64,000 nt of DNA from positions 62,001 through 126,000 of the forward strand of contig NZ_CP009220.1 of assembly GCF_001277995.1 (NCBI RefSeq), in the 5' to 3' direction. The number at the start of each line of letters is the position of its first letter. The stretch's first letter is position 1. Positions 21,574-30,104 of the stretch are shown one piece after another. The notes beneath the pieces are model-generated. The model saw only the letters and a list, made by a program, of their open reading frames with translations, searched no databases and was not told the DNA's origin. The stretch comes from Corynebacterium deserti GIMN1.010 (lineage in GTDB: Bacteria; Actinomycetota; Actinomycetes; Mycobacteriales; Mycobacteriaceae). Made by a program: the position numbers and the translations under genes.

Positions 21574-21876
21574 GTGCATCTCACCCCTCGGGAACAGGAA
21601 AAACTCATGATCGTCGTGGCCGCAGACCTTGCGCGTCGGCGAAAAGACCGTGGTCTCAAGCTCAACCACCCCGAGGCGATCGCACTTATCACCTACGAAC
21701 TCATCGAAGGTGCCCGCGACGGACGCACAGTAGCTGACCTCATGAGCTGGGGAAGCACCATCCTCACCAGGGACGATGTCATGGACGGCATCCCGGAGAT
21801 GATTGCGGAAATCCAAGTGGAAGCAACGTTTGACGACGGCACCAAGCTCGTCACCGTGCACAACCCCATCCGCTAA
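21574..21876 (+). CDS. ureA: Urease gamma subunit
   Basis: 100 residues, the normal size of UreA. It begins (GTG 21574) [23 protein letters not shown], contains [21 protein letters not shown] and [31 protein letters not shown], all hallmarks of the gamma chain. The ribosome site is CAGAAAGG. It forms the structural enzyme with UreB and UreC, which hydrolyses urea to ammonia and carbamate in the cytoplasm. First gene of ureABCEFGD, with ureB 23 nt downstream. Confidence 0.97.
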   Translation: MHLTPREQEKLMIVVAADLARRRKDRGLKLNHPEAIALITYELIEGARDGRTVADLMSWGSTILTRDDVMDGIPEMIAEIQVEATFDDGTKLVTVHNPIR

Positions 21877-21899
21877 ACCACCTCTTGGAAGGAGCCCTC

Positions 21900-22229
21900 A
21901 TGATCCCTGGCGAGTACATCTTGTCATCTGAGCCCTTGACCGGAAATCCAGGTCGAGAATCAAAAACCATCGACATCATCAACACCGGCGACCGCCCAGT
22001 GCAGATCGGTTCCCACTTTCACTTTGCTGAAATCAACCCAGCAGTGAAATTTGATCGCAGCGAAGCGTATGGGTTCCGTCTCGACATTCCAGCAGGTACC
22101 GCGGTTCGCCTTGAGCCGGGAGATGCGCGCACCGTCAACCTCGTAGCAATTGGAGGTAACCGAGTGGTGGCGGGGTTCCGGGATCAGGTAAATGGGCCGT
22201 TAGATGTTTCGGAAGATGGGGGCGAATAA
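21900..22229 (+). CDS. ureB: Urease beta subunit
   Basis: 109 residues from ATG 21900 (MIPGEYILS), 7 nt after GGAAGGAG; a frame open 15 nt earlier is not needed. Typical beta-chain motifs are NTGDRPVQIGSHFHFAE and the segment through FDRSEAYGFRLDIPAGTAVRLEPGD ending in VVAGFRDQVNGPL. The subunit is structural, contacting UreC around the active site. The stop codon directly abuts ureC (TAA then ATG). Confidence 0.97.
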   Translation: MIPGEYILSSEPLTGNPGRESKTIDIINTGDRPVQIGSHFHFAEINPAVKFDRSEAYGFRLDIPAGTAVRLEPGDARTVNLVAIGGNRVVAGFRDQVNGPLDVSEDGGE

Positions 22230-23942
22230 ATGAGCTTTGAAATTTCCCGCAAACAATACACGGATCTCTACGGACCAACCGTGGGTGATTCCGTGCGTTT
22301 GGCTGATACCGATCTGTTCCTGTGCGTTGAAAAAGACTTCGCCAACCCGGGTGAAGAAGTCACTTTCGGCGGAGGCAAAGTCATTCGAGATGGCATGGGA
22401 CAAAATGGCACGTTGGTGCGCGACGATGACATCCCCGACACCGTCATCACCAATGTCATCGTGTTGGATTACACCGGCATTTACAAGGCCGATGTTGCTC
22501 TGCGCGATGGACACATTTTCCGTATCGGCAAAGCGGGCAACCCAGATGTCATGGACAACGTTGACATTGTCATTGGCGTATCAACAGACATCATTGCAGG
22601 TGAGGGGAAGATCCTCACGGCAGGTGGAATTGACACCCACGTGCACTTCATCGGAACAGACCAGGTTAATACTGCGCTGGCATCAGGTATCACCACGATG
22701 ATTGGTGGTGGCACTGGACCAAGCCACGGTTCAATGGCCACGACTGTCACTCCGGGCAAGTGGAACATTTTCAATATGCTCAGCGCATTTGACGATATGC
22801 CAATGAACTTTGGTTTGTTGGGCAAGGGACATGGCTCAGCCGCAGAACCTCTGATTGAACAAGTAGAGGCCGGAGTGATCGGCCTGAAAATCCACGAGGA
22901 CTGGGGGTCAACTCCATCATCAATCAACACTGCCCTGACAGTGGCAGATCAGATGGATGTCCAGGTGGCGCTGCACTCCGACACCCTCAACGAGGCGGGG
23001 TTTGTGGAAGACACCATCGCAGCCATCGGCGACCGCGTCATCCACACCTTCCACACTGAAGGCGCTGGCGGCGGACACGCACCTGACCTCATCAAAGTCG
23101 CAGGTCTGCCCAATGTGCTGCCAGCATCCACCAACCCGACACTTCCGTACACCCGCAACACTGTCGAAGAACACCTCGACATGGTGATGGTGTGTCACCA
23201 CCTCAACCCGGACATTCCCGAAGACGTAGCGTTTGCTGATTCCCGCATCCGCGCCGAAACCATTGCCGCAGAAGACGTCCTGCACGATATGGGAATTTTC
23301 TCTATCACCTCCTCCGATTCGCAGGCGATGGGTCGAGTGGGTGAGACAATCATTCGCACATGGCAAGTCGCTGACCATATGAAACGCACCCGCGGGCCAC
23401 TTGAGGGCGACAGCCTGCACAATGACAACAACCGTCTTCGCAGATTTATCTCCAAGTACACCATCAACCCAGCTATCGCCCAGGGCATTGATCACGTGGT
23501 GGGCTCAGTGGAGGAAGGAAAGTTTGCCGACCTCGTGCTGTGGGATCCGCAATTCTTCGGAGTCAAACCCGAATTGGTGATTAAGGGTGGCCAGATGACA
23601 AATTCCGTCATGGGTGATTCCAATGCATCGATCCCCACCCCGCAGCCACGAACGCAACGCAATGCCTGGGGCGCTTTTGGGCAGGCAGTGCACCGTGGTT
23701 CCATCACGTTCCTCTCACAAGCAGCCATCGATGCCCAGGTGCCTGAACAGTTGGGGCTGTGCAAGCAGATTCGAGGAGTTCGCGGGGTACGCAACCTGAG
23801 CAAGAAGGACATGAAGTTCAACTCGGAATTGCCGGAGCTTCAGGTCGATCCCGAGACTTACCAGGTGTTCGTCAATGGTGAGTTGATCACGAGCACCCCA
23901 GCAGAGAAGCTGCCGATGGCGCGCAGGTACTTCTTGTTTTAG
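22230..23942 (+). CDS. ureC: Urease alpha (catalytic) subunit
   Basis: 570 residues, the standard size. The nickel-binding HxH is in [14 protein letters not shown]. The carbamylated lysine is in [14 protein letters not shown], and further histidine ligands lie in [10 protein letters not shown] and [15 protein letters not shown]. The flap with its catalytic histidine region is [22 protein letters not shown], and the nickel aspartate region is [14 protein letters not shown]. All expected residues are present, so the enzyme should be active after nickel loading by UreEFGD. It is followed by 58 nt before ureE, the longest gap in the operon. Confidence 0.98.
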   Translation: MSFEISRKQYTDLYGPTVGDSVRLADTDLFLCVEKDFANPGEEVTFGGGKVIRDGMGQNGTLVRDDDIPDTVITNVIVLDYTGIYKADVALRDGHIFRIGKAGNPDVMDNVDIVIGVSTDIIAGEGKILTAGGIDTHVHFIGTDQVNTALASGITTMIGGGTGPSHGSMATTVTPGKWNIFNMLSAFDDMPMNFGLLGKGHGSAAEPLIEQVEAGVIGLKIHEDWGSTPSSINTALTVADQMDVQVALHSDTLNEAGFVEDTIAAIGDRVIHTFHTEGAGGGHAPDLIKVAGLPNVLPASTNPTLPYTRNTVEEHLDMVMVCHHLNPDIPEDVAFADSRIRAETIAAEDVLHDMGIFSITSSDSQAMGRVGETIIRTWQVADHMKRTRGPLEGDSLHNDNNRLRRFISKYTINPAIAQGIDHVVGSVEEGKFADLVLWDPQFFGVKPELVIKGGQMTNSVMGDSNASIPTPQPRTQRNAWGAFGQAVHRGSITFLSQAAIDAQVPEQLGLCKQIRGVRGVRNLSKKDMKFNSELPELQVDPETYQVFVNGELITSTPAEKLPMARRYFLF

Positions 23943-24000
23943 TACACAAGTCTGTTTTAGTGCATAAGCCTGTCTTAAGACGCAAGAGAGAAGAGCTCCG

Positions 24001-24486
24001 ATGATCGTTACCGAAATCAAAAACAACATTGTTGACGACCCCGATTTTGTCGGCGGCCGAGATATCTACACCATGACGTTTGAGGACCTCGACCTGGACA
24101 AGCGGATCCAGCGCTTGGAAATCGCTGGTGGGGTGGAACTTGGCCTCAAGCTCAAACACGGCCATCCTATCCTGCGCGAAGGCGATGTACTCGTGGCTAA
24201 TGAGGATAGGGTCTTCGTGGTGAAAATCGCGCCGACCGACGTGCTGGTCATTACTCCGCAGGATATTCACCAGATGGGTTTCGTAGCGCATTCGTTGGGA
24301 AATAGGCACCTACCTGCGCAGTTCACGAAGCCGGGTGAACTGACGGGTGAGCTGGCAGGCGAGGCTGCCATGATCGTGCAATATGACCACACGGTGGTGG
24401 CGTTCCTCGATGAGCATGGCATCGAGTACCAGCGCACCGAGCTCGTCCCGCCGGTACCTTTTAGGCACGCCGGCCACACGCACTAA
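24001..24486 (+). CDS. ureE: Urease nickel metallochaperone UreE
   Basis: 161 residues with AGAGAAGAG before ATG 24001. The N-terminal peptide-binding domain includes [24 protein letters not shown], and the C-terminal metal domain shows [20 protein letters not shown] with the conserved nickel histidine (GNRH). The C-terminus ends RHAGHTH, a very short histidine tail compared with the poly-His ends of enterobacterial UreE. It delivers Ni(II) to the UreG-containing complex. The next gene starts 10 nt after its stop. Confidence 0.95.
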   Translation: MIVTEIKNNIVDDPDFVGGRDIYTMTFEDLDLDKRIQRLEIAGGVELGLKLKHGHPILREGDVLVANEDRVFVVKIAPTDVLVITPQDIHQMGFVAHSLGNRHLPAQFTKPGELTGELAGEAAMIVQYDHTVVAFLDEHGIEYQRTELVPPVPFRHAGHTH

Positions 24487-24496
24487 GAACACGCCC

Positions 24497-25171
24497 ATGA
24501 GCACCGATTTCCTCCTCCTCCACCTGTCCGATTCGGCCCTGCCGACAGGTGCTTTTGCGCATTCCTTCGGTTTTGAAACCTATATGGATGCCGATCGGAT
24601 CACTAACACTGAGGAGTTTCAGGATTGGCTGCAGGTGTTGCTCGATGTCCAGTTGACCAGTGCCGATGCACTTGGGATCCGCTTGTTCTACGGTGATCCA
24701 ACTGAGCAAACTCTGTTCCGGCTCGACGAACGCCTTTTCGCAGGCACTCCGGCTAGGGAGGTGCGGGAAGCTAACGCCCGCATGGGAACCCGCCTGTCAG
24801 AGATCATCGAGGAAACCTACCGCACGCCGCTTAACTCCCGATATTTGGAGCTGATTAAAGCGCGCGAGCTGTCGGGTCATCCTGCACTGGCGATGGCGAT
24901 TGCTGCGTGGGATGCCGGAATCGAGGTGGATCGAACGATTGCCGCGCATCTCACGGCGACGGTGACCTCGCTCATCCAGAACGCGGTGCGAGGCATTCCA
25001 TTGGGGCAAATGGCTGGTCAACGCGTGCTTTTTCACATGCGACAACCGATCGAGGACGCCGTTGCTCGCAGCGCGCAGCTCACCCCGGACGATTTGTGCA
25101 CGGGCGATCCGGGGCTCGACATTTCCCAGATGATCCACGAAACCCAACGTGCACGCCTATTCATGAGCTAA
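24497..25171 (+). CDS. ureF: Urease accessory protein UreF
   Basis: 224 residues from ATG 24497 ([20 protein letters not shown]); a frame open from 24383 would overlap ureE by about 100 nt and lacks support. Family marks are [19 protein letters not shown] near the start, RMGTRL, and [16 protein letters not shown] near the end. UreF binds UreD and UreG on the apo-urease and gates nickel delivery. ureG starts 26 nt further on. Confidence 0.95.
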   Translation: MSTDFLLLHLSDSALPTGAFAHSFGFETYMDADRITNTEEFQDWLQVLLDVQLTSADALGIRLFYGDPTEQTLFRLDERLFAGTPAREVREANARMGTRLSEIIEETYRTPLNSRYLELIKARELSGHPALAMAIAAWDAGIEVDRTIAAHLTATVTSLIQNAVRGIPLGQMAGQRVLFHMRQPIEDAVARSAQLTPDDLCTGDPGLDISQMIHETQRARLFMS

Positions 25172-25197
25172 CAAGCTAATTAATCAAGGAGAACATC

Positions 25198-25815
25198 ATG
25201 ACCGCAATTCGCATCGGGGTCGGCGGCCCTGTCGGCGCCGGCAAGACTCAGCTCGTCGAACGTATAACTAGAGCGCTTTTCGACGAAGTGAGCATGGCCG
25301 CTATTACCAATGACATTTACACCATCGAGGACGCCAAAATCTTGGCCGCCAACGGGGTGCTGCCCGAGGAACGCATCGTCGGGATCGAAACGGGTGGCTG
25401 CCCGCACACCGCGATCCGTGAAGACACCTCGATGAACGATGCAGCCATCAACGAGTTGCTCGAGAAGTTCCCCGACCTGGAGCTCATCTTTGTGGAATCG
25501 GGCGGCGACAATCTATCGGCAACTTTTTCGCCAGAGTTGGTGGATTTTTCCATTTACATCATCGATGTGGCGCAGGGGGAAAAGATTCCTCGTAAGGCGG
25601 GGCAGGGAATGATCAAATCGGATTTGTTCATTATCAATAAGACCGACCTTGCACCTTATGTCGGCGCCAACCTTGATGTGATGGTCAAGGATGCCGCGGT
25701 CTTCCGCAAGAATAAGCCGTTTTGCCTGACCAACCTGCGCACCGATGAAGGATTGGAGCAGGTGCTGGAGTGGATCCGCAAGGATGTATTGATGCAGGAT
25801 CTGCAGGACGCCTAA
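25198..25815 (+). CDS. ureG: Urease accessory GTPase UreG
   Basis: 205-residue SIMIBI-class GTPase that powers nickel insertion. The P-loop is [15 protein letters not shown]. The metal-binding CxH follows in [11 protein letters not shown]. Switch and base-recognition motifs are [17 protein letters not shown] and [14 protein letters not shown] (NKxD). AAGGAG precedes ATG 25198. The stop is followed immediately by the ureD start. Confidence 0.97.
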   Translation: MTAIRIGVGGPVGAGKTQLVERITRALFDEVSMAAITNDIYTIEDAKILAANGVLPEERIVGIETGGCPHTAIREDTSMNDAAINELLEKFPDLELIFVESGGDNLSATFSPELVDFSIYIIDVAQGEKIPRKAGQGMIKSDLFIINKTDLAPYVGANLDVMVKDAAVFRKNKPFCLTNLRTDEGLEQVLEWIRKDVLMQDLQDA

Positions 25816-26673
25816 ATGACAGCCGCCCACAAGAACATCCAGAAAAATATCCTCCGCCTCGCCATCGATGAGCACGGCCCCGGCAACAAAAGCCGTGGTG
25901 TCGAGCAGTTTCACGAGGGTGCGCTGCGTGTCATCCGACCGCATTATCTGGATGATTCCGGCCAGGTCGCCTACACCATCGTCGCGGTGGGCGGCGGGTT
26001 TCTTGGCGGGGACGTATATGAGCAGGAGTTTATTGTTCGCGAGAATGCTCAGGCGCTGATCACGACGCAGGCGGCGACGAAGATTTATCGCACCCCGCAG
26101 GGCCCAGCCTCGCAGTTCACCACGGTGGAGGTGGGGGAGAATGCGGTGCTGGAATACCTGGCGGATCAAACCATCGCCTACCGCGAAGCAACGTATCATC
26201 AGGCCACCAACGTGCGCCTGCATCCCACAGCCACGTTTGTGATGAGCGAGCAGATCACTCCTGGCTGGCACCCCAATGGTGAGCAGTTCACCTACGATGA
26301 GCTGCGCCTTCACACGGAGATCACCGATTCCACCACTGGCAGGTTGTTGCTTTTGGACAACTTGTTGATGCGTCCCAATGTGCGCCGAGGCAGCTTTGGG
26401 TGGACCGATGGGTATACCCACTTCGGGCAGATGATGGTGGTGGGGGTGGGCGTCGATAAGCAATTTGTTGCGTCTCTCAACGCGTATCTTGCCGACGACC
26501 CTGCGGTTTACGGCGCCGCCAATTTGCTGAGCGCGCCGGGAACGACGCTGCGTGGGGCATTGCTGCGGACGTTGGCCAATCGCACGCAAGACCTCGTTGA
26601 ACTGCACGAATATGTGGCCAACGAGGTGCGCGCGTGGCGTGGGCAGGGCCCGGTTAACCTGCGGAAGTACTAA
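25816..26673 (+). CDS. ureD: Urease accessory protein UreD
   Basis: 285 residues starting at the ATG that abuts the ureG stop. UreD-family segments are visible: GGGFLGGDVYEQEF, LITTQAATKIYRTPQGPA, EYLADQTIAYREATYHQ and DNLLMRPNVRRGSFGWTDGYTHFGQM. It forms the scaffold on urease onto which UreF and UreG dock. Last gene of the operon; its 3' end overlaps the tail of the broken hydrolase on the other strand, and no terminator hairpin is evident between them. Confidence 0.96.
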   Translation: MTAAHKNIQKNILRLAIDEHGPGNKSRGVEQFHEGALRVIRPHYLDDSGQVAYTIVAVGGGFLGGDVYEQEFIVRENAQALITTQAATKIYRTPQGPASQFTTVEVGENAVLEYLADQTIAYREATYHQATNVRLHPTATFVMSEQITPGWHPNGEQFTYDELRLHTEITDSTTGRLLLLDNLLMRPNVRRGSFGWTDGYTHFGQMMVVGVGVDKQFVASLNAYLADDPAVYGAANLLSAPGTTLRGALLRTLANRTQDLVELHEYVANEVRAWRGQGPVNLRKY

Positions 26674-27181
26674 GAAACGCCTGCACCTTCGCGGCGAGGC
26701 CCAGCGGATGCTCAAAAATGGCGTAGTGGCCGACGTCGGGCAGCTCCTCAACGGTCAGATGTGTATAAATCGGTCCGAATATTGCTTGCACAACGTCCTT
26801 TTTGACGGCCGGATCGAGCTCGCCAGTCAGCACATACGTGGGCACGGTTTGCGTCCCCAGCTCGGCGGCAAAATCGCAATCCGCCCAGGCAAAGAGATAC
26901 CTCTCCACCGCCTCCAGCCACCTTTCCGGCAGGCGCGAGCTGCCAGATCTTACCAACAGAGGTAGCGATCTCCGCCTGCTCCTGCTCAGTCGGCCGACCC
27001 CATTTAGACACGGTGTACGCAACGGAATGCTTATGAAGCAAAGCCATACCGTGTTCCGGCACACTAAGAAAATGAAACGCCACATTGAGCGGAACAACAT
27101 AAAGCGGCGCCGACACAAGATCCACGCGACTATCTTGCTCAGATTTTGCGATGCGCTCCGGAACCTGAAGGCAACTTAAAC
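26654..27181 (-). pseudogene. Truncated and frameshifted alpha/beta hydrolase
   Basis: Two overlapping minus-strand frames together spell the C-terminal half of an epoxide-hydrolase-like alpha/beta hydrolase. The upstream frame reads VPERIAKSEQDSRVDLVSAPLYVVPLN and on to EQAEIATSVGKIWQLAPAGK, where it loses sense. The downstream frame continues with PERWLEAVERYLFAWADCDFA, TYVLTGELDPAVKKDV and LPDVGHYAIFEHPLGLAAKV, which carry the acid (GELD) and histidine (GHYAIFEHP) of the triad. The frame changes near 26930. The N-terminal half with the nucleophile is absent, the MFS gene lying directly upstream. Both lesions make it non-functional. Confidence 0.8.
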
Positions 27182-28339
27182 GATGTACGATCGCTTGATT
27201 TGCACCCCGCGAATCGCTGCGGAGCAGGCGGCGAGAACCGCAAGTCCGATGAGGGGGATGGTGGCGCCGAGGTGGGGGAGGAGGGCGTCGAGAAGCACGG
27301 GCAGGCCGAAGCCGAGGTAGGTGAACACATAGTAGATGCCGATGGCGGTGCCGCGTCGATGAGCGGGGGTGTACGTTTCAATGCCGAGGAGGCCTTCGCG
27401 CAGGCAGAGGCCATATGCGGTGCCGAAGAAGAAGGCGGCGATGATGAAAAGCCACACGGGAACGCTCTCGCCGGCGTAGGCGGCGAGTGAAAAACCGGTC
27501 AGTGAGCACAGCGCGCCAACAATGCCGGATGTGCGTCCCCAATTGAATCTCCTGCCCAAAAATTGTGCGATAAGGCCCGCGCTGAAGGCGAGTGCAGCGC
27601 CAAGAGCTGGGAGGATGATCGCGTTGTCGAAGTGTTCGGCGGTGCGTGCGGCGAGCACGATGAGGGTTGTCGTGATGGAACTAAATACCCAAATCGCCAT
27701 CGGCAGCGCCACAGCAAGGGCCTTGGCCATGCTGCGCCGTGGGCCCGGGGAGGGGGTGGCTTGAAGGGTGGTGGGCGGCGTCGATAAGCGAGGTGCATCG
27801 CCTAAAAGCGCACCCGCAACCACGGCGACCAGGGACAGGGCGATGCTTAAGCCAAACAGGGCGTCAATGCTTATCGACGTAACCCCCAACCCACTCGCCA
27901 CAATCGGACCTACCATGAATCCGCAGGTCAGAATGATTCCCGCGAGGGTGACGCCACTCGCACCGCGGAGTCGACCTGCCCATGCGGTGCCGGCGCTGAC
28001 CACGAGTCCGACGCCGAGGCCGACGATGAATCGGCCGGTGAGCAGCGGTGTTCCTTGATGAAACAGCAACAAGCTGATATTTCCCACGGCTGAGAGCACT
28101 CCGCCAAAGAGGACGACGCTGCGCGCGCCGAAGCGGTCCGCCAGCATGCCGCCGATGAGGAGGCTGGGCAGAAGTCCGAGTGCATAAATTCCGAATGCAG
28201 CGTTGACGAGCACGCTGGAGACGCCTAATTGTTCGCGGATCATCACGAGCACGGAAGCAAAGTGATTAGCCGCCCACCCTGCGGAAAAGAGCAGGAGAGC
28301 GACGCCGAGGAACACTCGATTGGCATGAGCAGATGTCAT
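27176..28339 (-). CDS. MFS transporter
   Basis: 387 residues from ATG 28339 (MTSAHANRVFLG), 23 nt after the TPR gene stop; a TTG at 28390 would overlap that gene. About 12 hydrophobic helices can be counted. The loop between helices 2 and 3 shows GGMLADRFGARSVVLFG, the classic GxLaDRxGrR motif of the major facilitator superfamily, and a second copy is weak near GRRFNWGRTSG. Substrate is unknown; the layout resembles CynX/NimT and drug-efflux members. Last gene of the minus-strand HSP90-like/TPR/TPR run. Confidence 0.8.
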   Translation of the reverse strand: MTSAHANRVFLGVALLLFSAGWAANHFASVLVMIREQLGVSSVLVNAAFGIYALGLLPSLLIGGMLADRFGARSVVLFGGVLSAVGNISLLLFHQGTPLLTGRFIVGLGVGLVVSAGTAWAGRLRGASGVTLAGIILTCGFMVGPIVASGLGVTSISIDALFGLSIALSLVAVVAGALLGDAPRLSTPPTTLQATPSPGPRRSMAKALAVALPMAIWVFSSITTTLIVLAARTAEHFDNAIILPALGAALAFSAGLIAQFLGRRFNWGRTSGIVGALCSLTGFSLAAYAGESVPVWLFIIAAFFFGTAYGLCLREGLLGIETYTPAHRRGTAIGIYYVFTYLGFGLPVLLDALLPHLGATIPLIGLAVLAACSAAIRGVQIKRSYIV

Positions 28340-28362
28340 GGGAGCTAACTTTAGCCCCGCTC

Positions 28363-30054
28363 TTAGGTTGCCGTTGCCTTTTGTTTCCAAAAGCGTGCTT
28401 TCTCGGCGTTGCCGATGTCGGCATAGCGATCGGAGAGCATGGTAGCGAAGTAAGACACCAAATTCTGTGGAAGATCTGGGATGTCAAAGACCTGTTCAAG
28501 CAAGGAGAGTCCTCGTTTGGGGTCACCCAGCATTTGGGCGTATCTGCTGCCCATCTCTAAAGCGAGGGAAGCTCTGCGGGGGTCGTGGTTCTCGCATGCA
28601 ATTTGGTAGGCGCGAGCGATGGACTGGAGCGCATCATCGAGGCGTTCATGTTTGGCGTATATTCGGGCGAATGCGAGCTGGGTACTGAACTTTTCTAATG
28701 GACGGGTGGACAGCGCGTTGGCCTCCTCCAAGAATTCGAACCAATCTGGATTTCCCATCTCCCCTTTGAAGATGCCAAGGTGTTGAATCAACTTGATGCC
28801 ATGTGACGTTTCTCTTGCAGCGATTCGTGCCGATGGCAATGTGCGCTGGATTTCCGCAATGAGCTCTTCTTTTCGTCCTTGTGGGGCGAAAATATCGGCG
28901 AGGGTATTCATCGCATCGACGGCTCCGTGGTGGTCTTTGTTGATGAGCGCGATATCGCGAGCTTTGATAAGACGCTCCCATGCGGTGTCCAGTTCATCGT
29001 TAGAGCCAGACTCCTCAGCCAAATTTCCCTGAACTTGAGCAAGAGCCAGCAGCGCTTCTAATTCGTCGCTAGACCAAGGAGAGAAATCCAAGGGGTCACC
29101 TTGTTCTGCGAGCCGCTTCTCAAGGGTTTTTTCGAGGATCTCGCGAGCCTGCGCTGGCGAGGTCAAAGCTAGCAGCGTGCCCCAATGAAGGTCCTTGCCG
29201 TAACTATCCACACCCGCAATCTTCGCCTGCTCAGATGCGATGGCCGCAAAGCCTACTGCTTCATGTGCTCCGACCCAGTTCTGGATCAACCGTGCCACCC
29301 GGGAGGCATAATTGGAGGCGCATTCATGCAGCTCGGCGCCAATCAAGATCTCAGTAACGTGCTGAAACTGTGCATGTGAATGAGGTGCGAATGGGGTCCG
29401 CATCAACAACTGAGCTTCAGCATATTCATGCAGGACCTGGAGGCCATCGGCAAACCCAATATTTCTAACAGCCCCGTCGACGATGTCTAGTTCAACTTCT
29501 TGGGGACTGGTTAATATTAAGCCCCGCACATTTAACGCATTCAGGCGAGTAAAAAACTCTGCATATTCTGGACGCTGTTGCGTTATTTCGAGACCATTTA
29601 CGGCCAGTCCCGCGCCATAAACGGCATTGTCACCTTGTGGGTTGGTATACAAACCTTCTGCTGCGAGAAATATGAGTAAGAGGGCAGACCTCAGGTCGCG
29701 TGGATATTCTTCAATTTTTGGCAGGAGCATCGTGGCGAAATCGACGTCTGGTTCAGCCAAGTTTCGCGTGGGCAACGTGCTCAAAAAATCGGCAACGTGA
29801 TAGCCCTGTGCATGGAGCTCGCTGCTGAGCATCTTCCTTGCTTCTACCTCTTTACCTGGAACTTTAAGCAGATTCAGGGCGTATCGGAGGCGTTCGTAGG
29901 GTTTGAGCACGGCGACTTCGCGTGGAGTGAAAAGATAGCTCTCCACGTCGGAAAATGCTTTGAAGTAGACGCACGCCAAGAACCGCTCGAGGCGTTCTTT
30001 GGTGCTCAGTGATTTGCGGAATCCTTGAAAGCGGGCTGGGCTAGGCTCGTTCAT
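28363..30054 (-). CDS. TPR-repeat protein, shorter paralogue
   Basis: 563 residues, soluble, without signal or membrane segments. It is almost wholly helical with repeated pairs typical of tetratricopeptide repeats, such as DALQSIARAYQIACENHDPRRASLALEMGSRYAQMLGDPKRGLSLLEQVFDI near the end. Its body matches the C-terminal part of the upstream 924-residue protein: YERLRYALNLL against YDRVKYARELT, and GNAEKARFWKQKA against GNMERAQYWTEKA. It is therefore a partial duplicate. It begins 50 nt after that gene. TPR proteins are scaffolds and often co-chaperones, which fits the HSP90-like gene first in this operon, but the function is unknown. Confidence 0.7.
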   Translation of the reverse strand: MNEPSPARFQGFRKSLSTKERLERFLACVYFKAFSDVESYLFTPREVAVLKPYERLRYALNLLKVPGKEVEARKMLSSELHAQGYHVADFLSTLPTRNLAEPDVDFATMLLPKIEEYPRDLRSALLLIFLAAEGLYTNPQGDNAVYGAGLAVNGLEITQQRPEYAEFFTRLNALNVRGLILTSPQEVELDIVDGAVRNIGFADGLQVLHEYAEAQLLMRTPFAPHSHAQFQHVTEILIGAELHECASNYASRVARLIQNWVGAHEAVGFAAIASEQAKIAGVDSYGKDLHWGTLLALTSPAQAREILEKTLEKRLAEQGDPLDFSPWSSDELEALLALAQVQGNLAEESGSNDELDTAWERLIKARDIALINKDHHGAVDAMNTLADIFAPQGRKEELIAEIQRTLPSARIAARETSHGIKLIQHLGIFKGEMGNPDWFEFLEEANALSTRPLEKFSTQLAFARIYAKHERLDDALQSIARAYQIACENHDPRRASLALEMGSRYAQMLGDPKRGLSLLEQVFDIPDLPQNLVSYFATMLSDRYADIGNAEKARFWKQKATAT

Positions 30055-30104
30055 GGCAACGAGCGTAGTAAGAAGTTTTGCCTACTGCAGTTTAAGAACG
30101 TCCA

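Noticed and set aside
25513..26751. A 412-codon minus-strand frame across ureG and ureD
   Set aside because: Antisense shadow of two clearly coding urease genes, His/Arg-rich without motifs.
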